Assembly: GCF_900496995.4 (NCBI RefSeq)
Contig: NC_044014.1
Span: 1,674,001 to 1,738,000 of the forward strand
Source of the DNA: Aquila chrysaetos chrysaetos
Lineage: Eukaryota > Chordata > Aves > Accipitriformes > Accipitridae
Length of the DNA: 64,000 nucleotides
Direction of reading: 5' to 3'
A program made the position numbers and the translations under genes. Shown here one piece after another: positions 37,930-52,900 of this stretch; the first letter of the stretch is position 1, and each line of letters opens with the position of its first letter. The notes under the pieces are model-generated. The model worked only from the letters and a program-made list of their open reading frames with translations, did not search any database and was not told the origin of the DNA.

Positions 37930-40900
37930 CTGTAAAGAAATATATACAGCAATTATTCTTTATGTACATTTTGTGATTATGCTAACAAGATTTCAACAGG
38001 GACAGTTTAGGGATAAGGAAATCAATTCACTGGCTATTAAGTGAATGCACTAGATGACCCACTAGAGGTCCCTCTTGACCAAGACACTGAAGTTCATAAT
38101 GTTGTATTTAAATTCTATTTTGTGTCTATTTAGTAAGAGAGGAAACTTACTTAGTTAAAAGATACACCTTCAAAAGAATTGGTTGTTGTCAACTTTACCC
38201 AGTAAATCCCATGATATATCCCCTTCTAGATGTAATTCAGGATACATTTTAGGCATACACAAAATTTTACAACATCCAAAATGCCTTCCACAAAATGAAA
38301 AAATGACCATCCATTGATAAGATTGTTACTACCACACATTAAAATGAGACAGTAAGAGAGTTGTAGGAGTTCTAAATAAGACGTGCTTGCCCATATTATC
38401 TTGATGACTTAAATTCAAATTATAAGACTGTTAACTTACTCAAGAGCTAGATAACACCAGGAAATAATTTTAAAATAACATGTTGTGGAGTATATATTCT
38501 TTTCCCACATCTCAAGAGAAACAACTGTCTCAATCTTATTACATGTTATGCTATATTATGGAATGCATTTTAAAATACTGACAACATTCATCTGCCCATA
38601 CAAATTAGTCGGTGTGAAGTGAATACAGTCCAACAATGCAAACAGACAAATTACATTTAAATACCAGTGAGAGAAGTATTTCACAGCATCTCTGCAATGC
38701 CCAAGACTATACTTACTGATCACTGAAATAACCCACACACTTGTTAAATAAATAAAATTAAAGTAATCTATATAATTTAAGTAATACCAGTATTTTTAGA
38801 ACTAAATGAGATTTATTGATTGTATCTTCCCAGGAGTTACAATGTCTGAGGAATTGGCTATAAAACATTCAGACAAGAATGGGCTCAAGAGTATTTGGGG
38901 TTTAGAACACTGTGCCTGCTCTGTTACAAAAATCAAAAACCACAGTTACAGATGCAGATCTATTTTTGTTGCTTCAGGGTCTGTTCAAACAACTACAATA
39001 AACCTTACTTTCTTCCAGGAATGAGACTGTTTGCTAGGAAGAAATGTCTCACCCACCTTATTTGAGAAAAGCAATGTCAGAAGTAAAACTAGGAAGAGAA
39101 ACCTGTAAAAATGCACCCATGGGGTAAAAATGGTCTTTACAGTAGCAGTAACTGACTGCTGTCAAGAAAATACATTTCACTGCTAAATCTTGGCATATGA
39201 GAATGCTAGAGATTTAGAGCTCCTTTCAACTGTATGTTGAGCTAATAGAAGTCACAGTAAAAGTAACCAAGTCATTTGGTTTCAAGATCTAGGGCCGCCA
39301 CACAGGAATTTCTGTATGTTATGGGCAGAACACATTTCTACAGTTTTAAACAAATGGTCAATTTACATCTCAAACAAGATTCTCCCATTCCTACCTTAAC
39401 AATGTCCACCCCTCCAACAAGTTCACCTTTCACATATAATTGAGGATACGTTGGCCAGTTTGAATAGGTTTTTAATCCTTGCCGCACCTAAGAAAAATAA
39501 TCTTATATGTAAACTTCAACTTCAGTAAAAGCAACAATGAAATCCGCAATGATGGAGAAGCTTAATTACCTCTTCATCTTCCAGTATGTCAAATGTCTCA
39601 TAATCAACGCTAGAGGAAAAAAAAAAAAAAACAAACACAACAAAATCATCTACTGTGGAGTTTTGCAATCTAAGACCCTCAAAAATCAACACCTTATGCA
39701 CCAAGAACTGTAGTACAAAAAATGTCTAGTTTCACGGGAAACTCCTTATAATGCACATATTTATAATGTATACCTTAGGCTCTGATTGCAAAAATGTGTT
39801 CAAAGTAATTCCATTCCCTATTAGCTTAAACATTAAAAAAAACCACACTAAAAAAAACCCCCACCACACACACATACTTCAGAAGTTTGGAATCAACCAG
39901 CTACAGCTATTTCACCATCTTCATACACCACTTGCGTAAAAACACAAAAATAAATTTGATTTCTGGTTGATTCATGTATGAGATTTGGTATGCAATTCCT
40001 AGTATTCTAAGAACTAGCACTCTTCAATAACCAGCAAGTATGTAGATTCCTGCAAGTGAACTAGGGCCAGTGACAAAGAACAACAATTTGAGTTAACTGC
40101 TACAGATTTCCGAGTTGTATATTGATATATAGTTATCTTATCTCAAAAAGCCCATTCTAACATCTAGTAATCAAGACAACTGCTTAACCTCTAACTAGCA
40201 GTACAAATGAAATAGGAGTTTATTCAAAGGAAGATGATACTAATCTCTCTCACTACAGAAAGAACTGCTTTGAAGAGGAAAACTGAGGCTAGATAACATG
40301 AGAGACTCCAAGATTAAGGAAACAGATCAAGAGAGATCTCTCCAAGACGTGCTGCTTATCAGAGTGGAAGGATTTCTTTCATGTCAACAATCACAGAAAA
40401 AAAAAAGAAAAAAATTCACTGTTGCAATAAACTCCTCAATCCAAGCAAGACAATCACTACATAGTAGTGCTAAAGCAGTGTTAATATCTGACACGCCACA
40501 TTTGACTTGGTATCAAATAAGCATAGTAGTTATTTACACTATACGCTTTTACATAAAGATATTTTAAAATACTCTTGAACAAAGAAAATTATATTTGGGG
40601 AAGTCTTCCACTAGTATTTTCCAAACTCTTTATTTATAAAATGTAGTTTTTAAAACAGAACTGGCTTCCCAGATTCAATAAAAAAAAAAACAAACACTTA
40701 CGTACCCAGTACTATTTATGATTTCTATAATTTGCTTGCTGAATCCACATTTTGCCATCTAGAATGCAAAACACACATATGTTAAAACATATATCTGCTA
40801 TATTTAATACACAAAATTCCAGGTCCTCAAGCTACACCAAAGCTATTACCAATTTATTGCTAGTGATGACCTTACTGGATGAGCAATACTGCTAATCCCT

Positions 40901-43900
40901 TTTTCATTCTTCTTTATATTCTTTGAGCTTTAAACAGTACTGAATGTCTCTTTCTTTACATACTCTGCTGAAATAAATGAAAACATTGAGAATATTAAAC
41001 ACTTTCCTCAGCTGTGGTATGAAATGACACAAGGTGAATCTGTTTTCCGGGTTTGGCAATGCTATCTTGTAAACTAGTTAGGCTTGATTATTTTCTGAAC
41101 ATTCAAAAAGCCAAAGCTATAGGTATGATGGGTATAAATGGCTTATATGCATTTGTAAAATAGACATGTTTTATTTTCAGACACACACTACCCTTTACTT
41201 TCCATTCTGGAGAGAATAGCAACCTATACTCAACTGATAAATAGGTTGCATGTACGGCAACTCCCAACTGAAATTAGTAATTGAAAGTATCTACTGCAAA
41301 CTCTTCATATTGACAGTGTAAGGACATAGAACACCCATCATTTTTTAGATATTGAATTTTTAATCTTCTTATTGGTGATTTCACTCCACCAGTAGCTCAA
41401 GCAAAATCAAAGCGTGTTAAGCAACCTGCCCAAAGTCTTGCTTTTCATAGGCAAGACACAGGGTTTTATTGGAAATAAAGTGCATCTCTTTAGAAGACCT
41501 AAGCCCATCTAGCTCATCACCACTGTTTCAGTGAGTCAGATAACCCACAGGGTTCCAGTGGCTATGAAACAGCTTAGTAAAACAGCCTACACTACTCTTA
41601 AAAGTATCTGTTGTTAATATACAGAGAAGGCTTAGGGAACTAATGAGAAAATTAAATGGAAAGACAAGTCACATGAATGAGCTCAGTCCCCTAGCTCTGT
41701 ACCCTTTAAAAAAATACCATATAAACAACTCTCATAACATGCAATCACTAACAACAATTACTGTTTAGGGTACACCACTCCAATGAAAAGTCTGAGTTAG
41801 GTGCCATTCAAGTAATTTTGACAGGAAGAATTGCAGTGCCTTGCTGTTCAGAAGGGAATAATTTCTCCCTTGGCTACTCTGTTTGAGTATGCAACACAAA
41901 GCAATAGACTGACCTTTTCGTTTACAGTCATTTGTTATTATTTTAATCCTAACTGTTAGCAGTTGTCTGTCTTCAGTCACTACCTTCATTTCAGTGAGCA
42001 AGATAATTAATTAAGTGCAGCTTAAAGACACCAGGCATAGACCATTCCACACACATGAGAAAAAGTGGATCATTTATGGTATGTGGCATTATACTTTAGC
42101 CTTAAAAACATCTAGCAGCTTTTTTTAAATGCAGTTGTGAAAGCATGAAGTGAGAGAAATTAAAAAGGATAGGACACCCGATCCAATTAGGTCAACCGAG
42201 GGAAATTTCAAGAAACATGTATCCAGAGATAAAGTTTTGGGCAACACTCAAACTGTACGCCTCAAGTAAGCTAGCCATTAGGGGCAAGCACTCAGACCAT
42301 CATAAGAAAATCCATTATCTGCAAAGACAATCAATAACTAAAACCAAAAGGACATGCACAGTTCTTCCATTCATTCCTGAATTGTAGATCAATTGACAGA
42401 TGTCACTGCAGGGCATCAAATTCCCTGATTTTACCGTAACACAGCTATTAGCATTTTAGCAATATATATCCATCAGGTAAAATAGGGACTGCTCTCCTCT
42501 GGCTTATAGAAGTACCAAATAAAAAGACAAATCTTCCCAGCACCATTAATTTTCATTAAGCAGGGAAAGCAAGGAAAAAAAGGTAATTGTCAGTGTTTAA
42601 AAAACTGTTTAAATATATTCTGAAACATTTAATCTTACCTGTTTGCTTCCTTTCATAAAAAGCATCACAGGAGCTTTGTTTATCAAGATTTTAAGCCTAC
42701 AGAAGGCATAAAAAGACAGACATAGAACAGCTCGGTTATTATCCCAACCTTTGTTTCGACAGGAAAACAAAATGCAAAAGTGGAAAGATAGCACCTTACA
42801 CCTTTACCAAATACATTTAAAGCATTATTATAAGCAAGTCTATTAATTTAAATTGCTTACAGTAACTCTAATGAATGAATTTGAACCATCCTGTTACTTT
42901 TAGAGCAATAATTTACTTTTCTAGATTGACCTCTTAAGTATCAAGCAGCAATAAGTTTAAAGAGAAACATCATTTTAGGATATTTTAAATACCATGCCTA
43001 TATTTAGTGACATACTGCTTTTTTTCCCGTACTGAATATAATACTTGGCATTTCTTATTCTCCATGTGAGAATGCCTTTTGCAGAGTAAGAGCCATACCT
43101 ATTGTCCATCAGTCATAAGATCTATGGACTTACGGACTAAGGACTAATGACTACTGAAATTCAGGAATAGGTCTGTTTTGCCTCACTGTGCCCTGCCCAC
43201 TTCTGGTCTACCCACACAACCCTCAGACACTCCCCCTCTTTCCCTCTCCTTTTAGGAAAGGCTTTCTATGACAACTGATGGAAAAAGTTAGCAAAGACTC
43301 CCGTCCAACAGTTGCCTGCTGAGGGCAAACTACCCTCTATAAAATGCGTAACAGGTGATCATTTTCTGTAAAAGGTCACTTTGAATGATTCGCACAATGC
43401 AAAAAGACTCTAGACTGGAGAATCCAGGGTCTTTGCAAAATAAAACTAAATGAAGTTTTGTTGGTGACCTACAGCCTTTGCATGTGTAAACCTCAAAAGA
43501 ATTTTTGCAACCAAGTTGTCTTTAGGGCAAAAAGCAACAGCAAAACTAACAGCTACAGCAAGGGTGAGCTACAGTAACCTGAGCTGGTTCCCCAGCTGTC
43601 AGATCTGTTTCATGAAACCAAGCTGATTTCCAGAGTTCATTTTCAAGAGTATTTTCAAGTGAAGACGCACAGTTAATTGGTGGAAAGAGATCAAACATCG
43701 AGTAAAGGAACATAATTTAGCATTAAATAGATTCTACTACTGATATCCCTTCATTCTATTAAGTCTTGGCATGTTTGACTAACTACCACATAGGGTTTTT
43801 CTTATGAGTGACTGGTAAGAGTGAATATAGTTTGAAAGAGATGTCAGTTGCTCAGAAGTTAAGTATGAGGTTAGCTACAAAGAAAAACTAATCTGTGTCA

Positions 43901-46900
43901 TGGAAAAAGAACTTCCCACTTGTCACCAGAAAAAAGACGACAGACCTCAGCTAAACATCATGTGTTAACCCAAGAAACAAACACCTACTGAAAGACAAAG
44001 AACAAACTAGGCAACAAGAAGCTACTTGTGACTTATCTGGTAAATTTTTAGCCAGTTTTCCTTCGGGCCACTTCTACATCAAAATTTGATAAAATTAATA
44101 AAAACTTCACACACCTGTTCAAAAGATGATGATGATGCTCCTTTAGGGAGACATTTAGCTACACCAACAATTTTAATCTATTAAAACAGATTAGGTAAGC
44201 AGAGGACATTTCCCATTACCTTCTTTCCCCAAAATAATTAAGCAAAGCAAAAAAACTATGTATACATTCAATAAAGTTGCAGCTTATGCAAGCTTGCAAA
44301 AAGGAAGGAAGAGACTAGAGGAAACTTTCTAAAATAAGGTTTTCAAAGGCCATACTGAGACAATTGCATCTTTACCTATAATTTAATCTCAAATTGCAAA
44401 AGGTAGTGATTGTTTTTTGTGGCCTTGGTGAAACAATTTACAAGTTACCCTACTAGAGTAACAAAAAATAAACGTCAGCCCACAGAACAAATTAAAAAGG
44501 AATTAGTAAATACACAGCTGTAGAAGTACATCTACTTTATCACTATATTGAAATGGCTTGCATTAAATTATTTCTCCACTGCACTGAGAAGGCAAAAGAA
44601 CCAGAACCAGTCACATCTAGAGCACTGTAAAACTCACACTTACCATCCTCAGACAGCAAGTGGGAATCTATGCTAACATATTTGCCTTCAAGGTACAGGC
44701 CACCTTCTTGGTAAACCAGCCCCCCTTTGCATGTCTTAATGGCACTATTCACATAAAAACTAGAAAAAAGTCACATCTACTAGCAACTTCTCAAACAGAA
44801 TGACTTGTCAGATATCTGGAGCTTGACTGCCTGGGGCACGCCAGAATTTCAAACAAGCAAATCTTCAAATGGGAAGGTTAAAGGACGACAAATTGGTTTC
44901 TAGATACTACATCTGATTCAGGAAGCAACACACTTCCTACTGCTGCAGCATATATTCATTTTGCCAAGGTGAAAGAAAACAGGAACTGAAGGACATGAGT
45001 AATCAAGAAAAGTGAGGAGACAAGCCTAGATGTTTTCTCCAGTGACATCATAGTTATGAAGTCTACACCAAATGAAGGTAACAAAAGCTACTAATGTTTA
45101 AAAGATGATTTTCCCAGTTATCTTTAAAGAATAAATTCTTAAAAGAGAGGCAAGAAGGAATCTATATATTCCTGCTATAATTAAAAATTAAAAAACTACA
45201 AATACAATAAGAGTAAAGCCTACTGGAACAGTATAGTTTTATATTAAGTGATGCTTACTGTATAGAAAACAGACCATATTAAACAAATGCAGCTGTTCTG
45301 TAATTAAAGAAAATCTTGGCACACTTCTGATAAAGTCAAAGAACAGGAATTTATATAAGGGTTCCCCTATATAAATGAACATACAGGAAACCTCAAAAAT
45401 AGACACCCTTAAAATAATGACATAATACATCACACCTGTCCTCCAACTTCTGTGCCTTCGGACAGACTGTGTCCAGCTCTCCAGATGCCTCAAGCTCCTA
45501 GAGAGATTGGGGAGAAGAAAAATCAGATGTAAAAAGCAAGAAAAACATGCTTCTGACAACTAACAAGATTAAAAATGTTTCTAACCTTGACAATATCAAG
45601 TCCACCTATAAGCTCTCCAGCTACATACAGCTGAGGGTAAGTCGGCCAATTAGAATATGTTTTCAGACCCTGACGAACTTCTTCATCAGAAAAAATGTCA
45701 AAACTGCTAAATGAAATACCATGTTTGTTCAGTATCTCCACCATTTGTTTGCTGAAACCTGCAAACACAAAAAGAGGAATTACATATAATTTTAAACAAA
45801 GCATTCCCATGTCTGTATGAAACCTTATTCATTTAAAAAATGCAATTCTTCTAGATGGTAAGTTCAAAACAGCTCTAGTGTGTTATTCTTTACTCTGTAA
45901 ATATCCTCAAATATTATAAACAGGCAAAAAACATATTTATTACTGCGATTACAAAACCAAAGTATATGGACAGCTTGGCAAGTCTGGTGCTTCTCTATTT
46001 AGAGAGCTACAGAGCAAGTAACCTTCATATAAGAGTCTGTTGTTCCAACACACAATTAAAGCAAAGTTAAATGCATTCCCTTATTCTGCCTTTTCCAGCT
46101 CTTCTTCACTGAGCATTCACAAAGAATAAAAGCTTCTTAATGACCATAACAGCATCTTCAGTATCTTTCATTTCATTCCTCTAATTGCACATCACTTTCT
46201 CTACCCCTGTCATTTCTTCCTCCAGCTACTACTGAACTTATCCTACACCAAATGTGGATAAAGTTGACACACCAAGTGGCAACCAGGTTTTAAACACACT
46301 ACTGTGTCACTAGTTTAACTTAGAAACTTGGCTTTTATAATGTTTTCTACTACTTTTGCTTTAAGATCACGTACTTTCCTACTTCATGGTAAAAGGCAGA
46401 CTCCTTTTTATTTTTTAAAATCTTTATGTTCACACAAGTACTTAATATTATTTTACTAACCTTGTGACACTTTCATACCATGTTTTGTTTTCCTTTATGA
46501 CAGATCTTCATTATGTCCTACTTTGACAACACTCTCTCAGGAGGATATTAAGCACTGAATATTATGATGTAAACATCCAGATTTTCTAAGTATATTGTGT
46601 GGCCAAGCTGCGAAGAAAAGTTTCTCCCTTCTGTAACTAAGCACCTTTTTCCTAAGAAAATAGTCACATTATTTGTAAAAAGTTGCGTGTATGAAAATTT
46701 TAACATTATAGAATTTACAGTCCATAATCACCTGAATCTTCTTACACTAGAGGGAAACCCACATGAAATTTCACTTTCAAACAATTCTCCTTCAACTCTA
46801 TTTTAAATTCACCATTCTCATTAAAGTGAAACATTGATTATTTTTTTTTAAAGAAGATAAATTGTTTTTTTAAATCATTAGTCTCTACAGAAACTCTTCA

Positions 46901-49900
46901 AAATCACTTTAAAAACCAAAACACACACATACACACCACCCACACCTAGGCTGTACCCTTTATGTCAACAAGTCCATTCTTTATGGAGTAACTTGAAAGG
47001 AAACCTTAGACTGATGTTCAGTCATCTTCATTCACTTAACACTGCCACTGATGCGGAAGCACAAACAGTCCTCCAGAGAAGACATCAGCCTACTGGATGT
47101 TTCACAGTGTGTTCCAGATATTTACTCCGTAGGAAAACAGATGAGAAGAGGTCTGCTGCACTTTACAACACAAGGGAGCCAATGCCTTGACCTTTAGGAC
47201 TGATGATCAAATCTTGATTCACAACTCCACTGTTCCTCCATAAGCTATTTGCTCTGCTATGAAAATTATGCTTATCAGGAAAAAACACTAAGTACGTTGC
47301 AACACCTTGAAAGATTTTGGAGTTTTGCTTCATTTCTAACACATGGTCTTTATCCTACAGTATTTCAACACCTGCCACTGTTGCTTGCATGCACACCCCT
47401 TCTAAGGAAGTAGAAGCCTCCTAGACAACGCTATCATATGGTTTGCAAAAAGGATCCATGAGAATTTGTCCATAAATCAATATGATAATAATGTGCGTTT
47501 TATATCATTGCCACCTCATTCTGTTTTGGATTCAAATGCCCTTGCAATCCTACCAATTCCCTCAAAGAATTCCAACAAATGCTGTGCAGACAAATGAAAA
47601 CCTCTATACAAATATTAAAAATAAAAAAAAAAAAAAGGAAAGACAATGCTTAAAGGCTTTAATAAAGGAATAGAAAAATAAAGACGCTTTAAATGGGAAA
47701 AAGAATCAAAGTGCCATAGAAGAATAACCTTTGATTTCAGCTTGCAAGACCACCTATTAGTTTTTGAAATATGGATTTTTACTACAGCTTTCTGCACTTT
47801 TCATGATCTGCAATTTATTGAGATATGAAGTAGCAGTATTTATATGTACAGCATCTAAGTTGCTTTTCTTTCTACAACTGAAGTGTTAAGTTCATGTACA
47901 GCCTGAAGTAAAACACAGATTCTGAAATTTTTCATACATCTGGGAGTTCATTAGTAAACAGCTAAAGGCTGATTGCTGATGGTTATTCCATCGCCAATAT
48001 ATTAACTCATTTCTACTGTAAGGAACTGGGGAAAAAAAAAGCTTTATTTTAGCTGTAGGCAATTACATGCAAACTAGAAAGATTGATTGGTTGTGTTTCA
48101 TTTTGAAGGGTTATGGTAGCAGTCTGGAAGTGTTATGCTTAGGGATAAAGCGCCAGAACAGCTTTACTTTCATAACAAAAGATTTAGGTTGAATTTCTGA
48201 AGAAATGCCATACATGCATTACAAGGAATAATTAAACTGCTAACAAAATGTTTTAAGCAGTTATCTAGATGATCACAAATGCCACTCCAGATTCTACACC
48301 AATAAAAACACCCTAAATAAATTACGGTATTGATGAAGCAAATAAACAAATACTGCCACAGTCCAAATGAATTTGCTGAAATAATACAACATACATAGTA
48401 ACCACATACAATTGCCAGTAAACACATAGCCAAGGGCACAAACCTTACTTTACACTATGCTTAGCTGGCTTTTCCAATGAAGAAATTACGAACTACAAGA
48501 TTATCCCAAAATACACTGCTGGATAGGGTTCCCTCTACTTGCCAACTGCACTGAAGTCTTGAGTGCAAGACTATTATTTGTATCAAAATAGGTACAATTC
48601 AAAAGTATCTTCACCTTTAAACAAGCATGGCTCCTTTTAGTTAATTTTATTTCTATTACTCCTACTACTGTTATAACAGATCCATATCATCTTTGACAAA
48701 ATGTTAAATTACCTTTACCTTGAAAAAGACTGTCTATTCTAGGAAATTGAATGGACCCAACTTACTAACATCGCCCAACTATTGCCAGAAACTACCACAG
48801 CAGTCTAAAGCAGGCACAGTATTTAACTGCAAAATTAAGAGCTGTAAATTCAGATTATTTCATGTGTTGCACTACATTTGAATACTTCCAACGTACCTCT
48901 ATTTAGGTAAGTACCTCCTGTGCATTTTTCATGGGGGACCAGGGATCAACTGTAAGAACTGAAAGCTTGAAGAAGTATCTACTTTATCTATTAAGACATG
49001 CAAATGAACCTGTATTATACTTTTAAGTTGCTTTCCATATTGAGTTTATGATGAAGTACCTAACTATCCTAAAACTTGATGCCTCAATGTCTTTTTTCGC
49101 TTGTGTTTTTTTGTGGGTTTTTTGTTTGGTTTTTTGGGTTTTTTTTTTTCCAAATAGCCTCACAATGCTCTCCCATCAAAAATTCAAACACATGAGAAAC
49201 AGTAAAGGGTCTTTTCTCTACATAACTTTAAAATCTGCCCAGTGTTCTGCTCAATGCCCTTTAGAAAGCCAGCTCTCTACTTAACACCTGCAGAAATCCA
49301 AAGGAGAAACAGTGTGCCAGTGCCATGAACTGATCATGCCGACACAGAGGCTGACTCGGGTGTAACAGAACCTGGGCACACAAGGAGTGCAGGAGAGACT
49401 CACCACTGCCTGCACAACACCTTTGAGCTCACCACGGACATAGCAAGAACCATGCTCTGCTCCTACAGCTTGCCACACACCTGCCAAACAACTCACAGCG
49501 CAAGCACAGCAGGTTCACTAACAATAGTGCCACATTAGCATCCAACACAATTAAACTTAAAGCATGTGTATCTGAATAACCTAAACTGTAGACACCTCAA
49601 ATGCACTCATAAATATCAGGAGCTCATCAGAGCAGTGCTCTATTACGTACAGGTAGACTTGCCGAGTCTACTTCTGAATAAGCCAAAATTTCCATTCCTG
49701 CAAAATTATCTATAAATTCCTATGATGGTATGTAACTTTCACACACCTATAACTGTACTATTACATAATACAAATACAGAATTATCTATACATAAATAGA
49801 TGGAACTTCATCAGCTCTTCGTAGGAGCAACTGCCTATGCACAAACTGCTAGAATCCCAACCTAATACACAACAGCACAATGAATGTGGAAGTTCTGAAA

Positions 49901-52900
49901 TCTATGGTTATTTCTGAAACCATTTCTACCAAAGTGATTCTGGGACCTGTTAGTGCATTGAAATGAAACAGCCACCTCAAAATTAGAAAAGGAAAAAGAA
50001 GGAGAAAAATAGAGTGTGCAGGTACCAACACAGTAGAAGCCCAATACAGTACGTGAAGCCTCAGTACATACAGGATCTTGCACTTCCTCTCGTATTTCTG
50101 TAACCCTTTCACAGCAACACCTGAAAAAGCAGATTGTAAAATGGCATGCAAATATTTTAAAAGCAGCTGAAAGTACACTTAGGTACAGAAGGCAGAGGCA
50201 GTAAGAAAAGCTGCACACAAGCTGTAAGCAAGAGCTTCATCAACCTGAAGTAGCCTGGACCAAGTTACAAGACTCCTCTCGCTCTGCCAAGGCAGGATTA
50301 CCCTCTACAGCAAATGGCCCAGATTGACATATATGTTTGACATGCTTTAACCACTGCTTCTCTTTCAAATATTGTTTCATGACTTTTACACATAAACCTT
50401 CCTTCTCGAAAAGGGCAGCACATACTAAACTCGCTCCAATTAACAGCACTTGACAGCAGACTCTCCTCCTTTCCTGCCCCTAATACACAATATCAGTCCA
50501 AAGCTGCTCTTTGTAATTCAATCCAGACAGGCCCATCCAGCAGCTTCACCACTGTTACCACTCTGCTCAGCTCCCTCATTTATCAAGCATTGGTCCTGAC
50601 ACAAAACCACCTGAAGTTAATGAAAAGACTCTTATTTACTCTATGGACCCAAATCCTCAATTTCAATAACTAGAACTATATAGAACTGCGTAAATAGCTC
50701 TCCTGCAATAGAATGCCTTCCCAGATAAAATGCAAATTAGCAGAGGCTGTTTGGCAAGTCATGTATCACAAATCTGCATTATTCTCACGTCACCAAATCA
50801 ATGCGTTCCGTATCTTTACCCTTCCCTTTCACCACTTTTAACAGCACATGGTGAGATGACAATTTGAATCCATCCAGATTAACATAAAGGGACAGAACAC
50901 ATAAAATTAGGTTTTTTTAGGTCCTTTTATAATATTTCATCCATTTTCCTTTACACAGTTCTGCACTCAGTTACTTTTGGAAACTTCCTGGACACAGTTC
51001 AATAGAAAGCACAAGAAGCAGCTACATGGGGATGTCTGCCCTTGAAACTGTTAACTGGATTTAATACTTAAAACCGTGGCAAGATCTTCCACAGCTGGAA
51101 GATCAGCAGTGCATGCACACCACAAGGATATTTGGCAATTATGTGAATATAGCATCAATAAATCACCACACCACACCCAACAGTTCAAACCAAGCATTTG
51201 TGGGCTCCTGACGAGACACGAGAAGCACTGCTCTGTCTCTAGGATGCACCTGCTGAGCCCTTACCAGAAGGGGTCAAAAAGAATAGTTCCACAAGTCCTC
51301 ATTTCCTTCATCAAAGTGTTTTAAACACATTTAGTTCACATGCATCTCTGTCATGATATAGAAACATTTATGAGTAATCTTTCAAGCCTGTGCATGCTAC
51401 TGTAATTCATGCACAGATGGACAAAACAAGTATTTTCATTATTTGTTTTTAGACACAAATAACCGAGGTTTTGCATCACAATTTAACTTTTTGAGCAGTT
51501 ATCTCTTTACTGGTTCCATAAATATATGCCACGGGCCTTTCTTCAGGAGCTTGGCTGTAAGGAGTTAGCTATTGCTAGTTCTTTTCTTATTCTCCTGTTA
51601 TGTTTCACAATTCCTTCATCTCTTTGGCCCAGCAATGTAGCTGATATGATTTGCCCCACAGGATACATGTTTGCTTAGCAAAGAAATCAGTGCAACTTCT
51701 TGAGACTGCAGGAGCAGAAGGATGGCAGCTTCATAGTACTTACAAATTTTGCCTTTTAATATTTGTTCATGTGCTTTCCATATAGATCAACACTTCAAGT
51801 TAGTTATGAACCAACCACTCTAAACAGTGAGCAAGAGTTAAGAGAACTAGGTTTAAGAAAAGGCATTTCCACTGTAGCAGAAACACATGCTACTTGGTCT
51901 TTAAATTTTACCAGCTGGGATAGTTTTCTTTTCTTTTTCCAAATGGCAACAGTGATCCCAGATGTTAGGCAATTCTCATTATTCCTTGAATTGAAACATT
52001 CTCTTCAGACTATTTTACATTTTCAACGTGTGTAACTTGAAGCACAAAATATGTCAGGAACAAACACTGACCTACCTCGGGAAAAGTGTCCTAGTTCAAG
52101 GATAGCATTGCACATCACATTCTTTAGAAAGCCCCTAATCTCTGCAATTCCATTTCCAAAATTTAACTAAGAGAACAGCAATTCTCTAGCTGCTTACAAG
52201 CAATATGAAAATACTTTCATTGATACTTCCAGGTATACAAGACACTGTTGGGATGTATCTTCCCAAAATTGAGTAAATCTGACAACTAGCCCAAAGCAAG
52301 CGCTGTCACATTGAACACGAACTTCAGAAAATGCTTACCACAGCGAGGTTCTTTTGGAGACCCTTTCATAAACAGCATGCAAGGGGCAGCATTGATGAGT
52401 TTCTTTAGACGCACATTAAGATCTTCTTTTACGCTGTCATTAGAGCCAGCAGAAATGGAACTGCTGGACGCATGGCGCTGCACTTTTTTGGTCAGCTCTG
52501 GGGCATGGGCACCATCTAATCTGTCAACTTTCTGAGAATTCTAAGGAAACCAAAACACAGGCTCGTGTTACAGGATTAAATTCAGAATTTGTACTGTAAT
52601 AAAAAAATAGTAAAACCACCATATAAAGTATAGATTTTCAGATGCAGGGTGGATTAGCGTATTGATCTTTTGGCCAGTCTTTAGTTCCAAGACTCATACC
52701 ATTCTGTTGGCTGGCGACCGTTAATGCTAGCAAATTTGCTATTAGAAGAATTTATTAAAGAAAATATTTTGAATTTTATTATCACAGGCAAACATGACCC
52801 AGACGGCCTTGTCATTTCTACCACAAGATTATTTACTTGGGTTTTTGCCATGTTGTAGAACTATGGCTAGACAAGGAAACATTACTGAAATTTTTTTGAC

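Larger units (their letters stand above)
37930..42638 (-). other. GLRX3: GLRX3 introns 7, 8 and 10 (between exons 7 and 11)
   Basis: Intron 7 (42638-40759), intron 8 (40705-39610) and intron 10 (39394-37930) are AT-rich and contain no recognisable gene or mobile element. Together with the 82-bp intron 9 they carve Grx2 into small exons. Confidence 0.8.

Noticed and set aside
45523-45810. Open frame that runs past both ends of GLRX3 exon 5
   Set aside because: Only 45758-45586 is exon; the extra residues on each side are intron read-through next to clear acceptor and donor sites.
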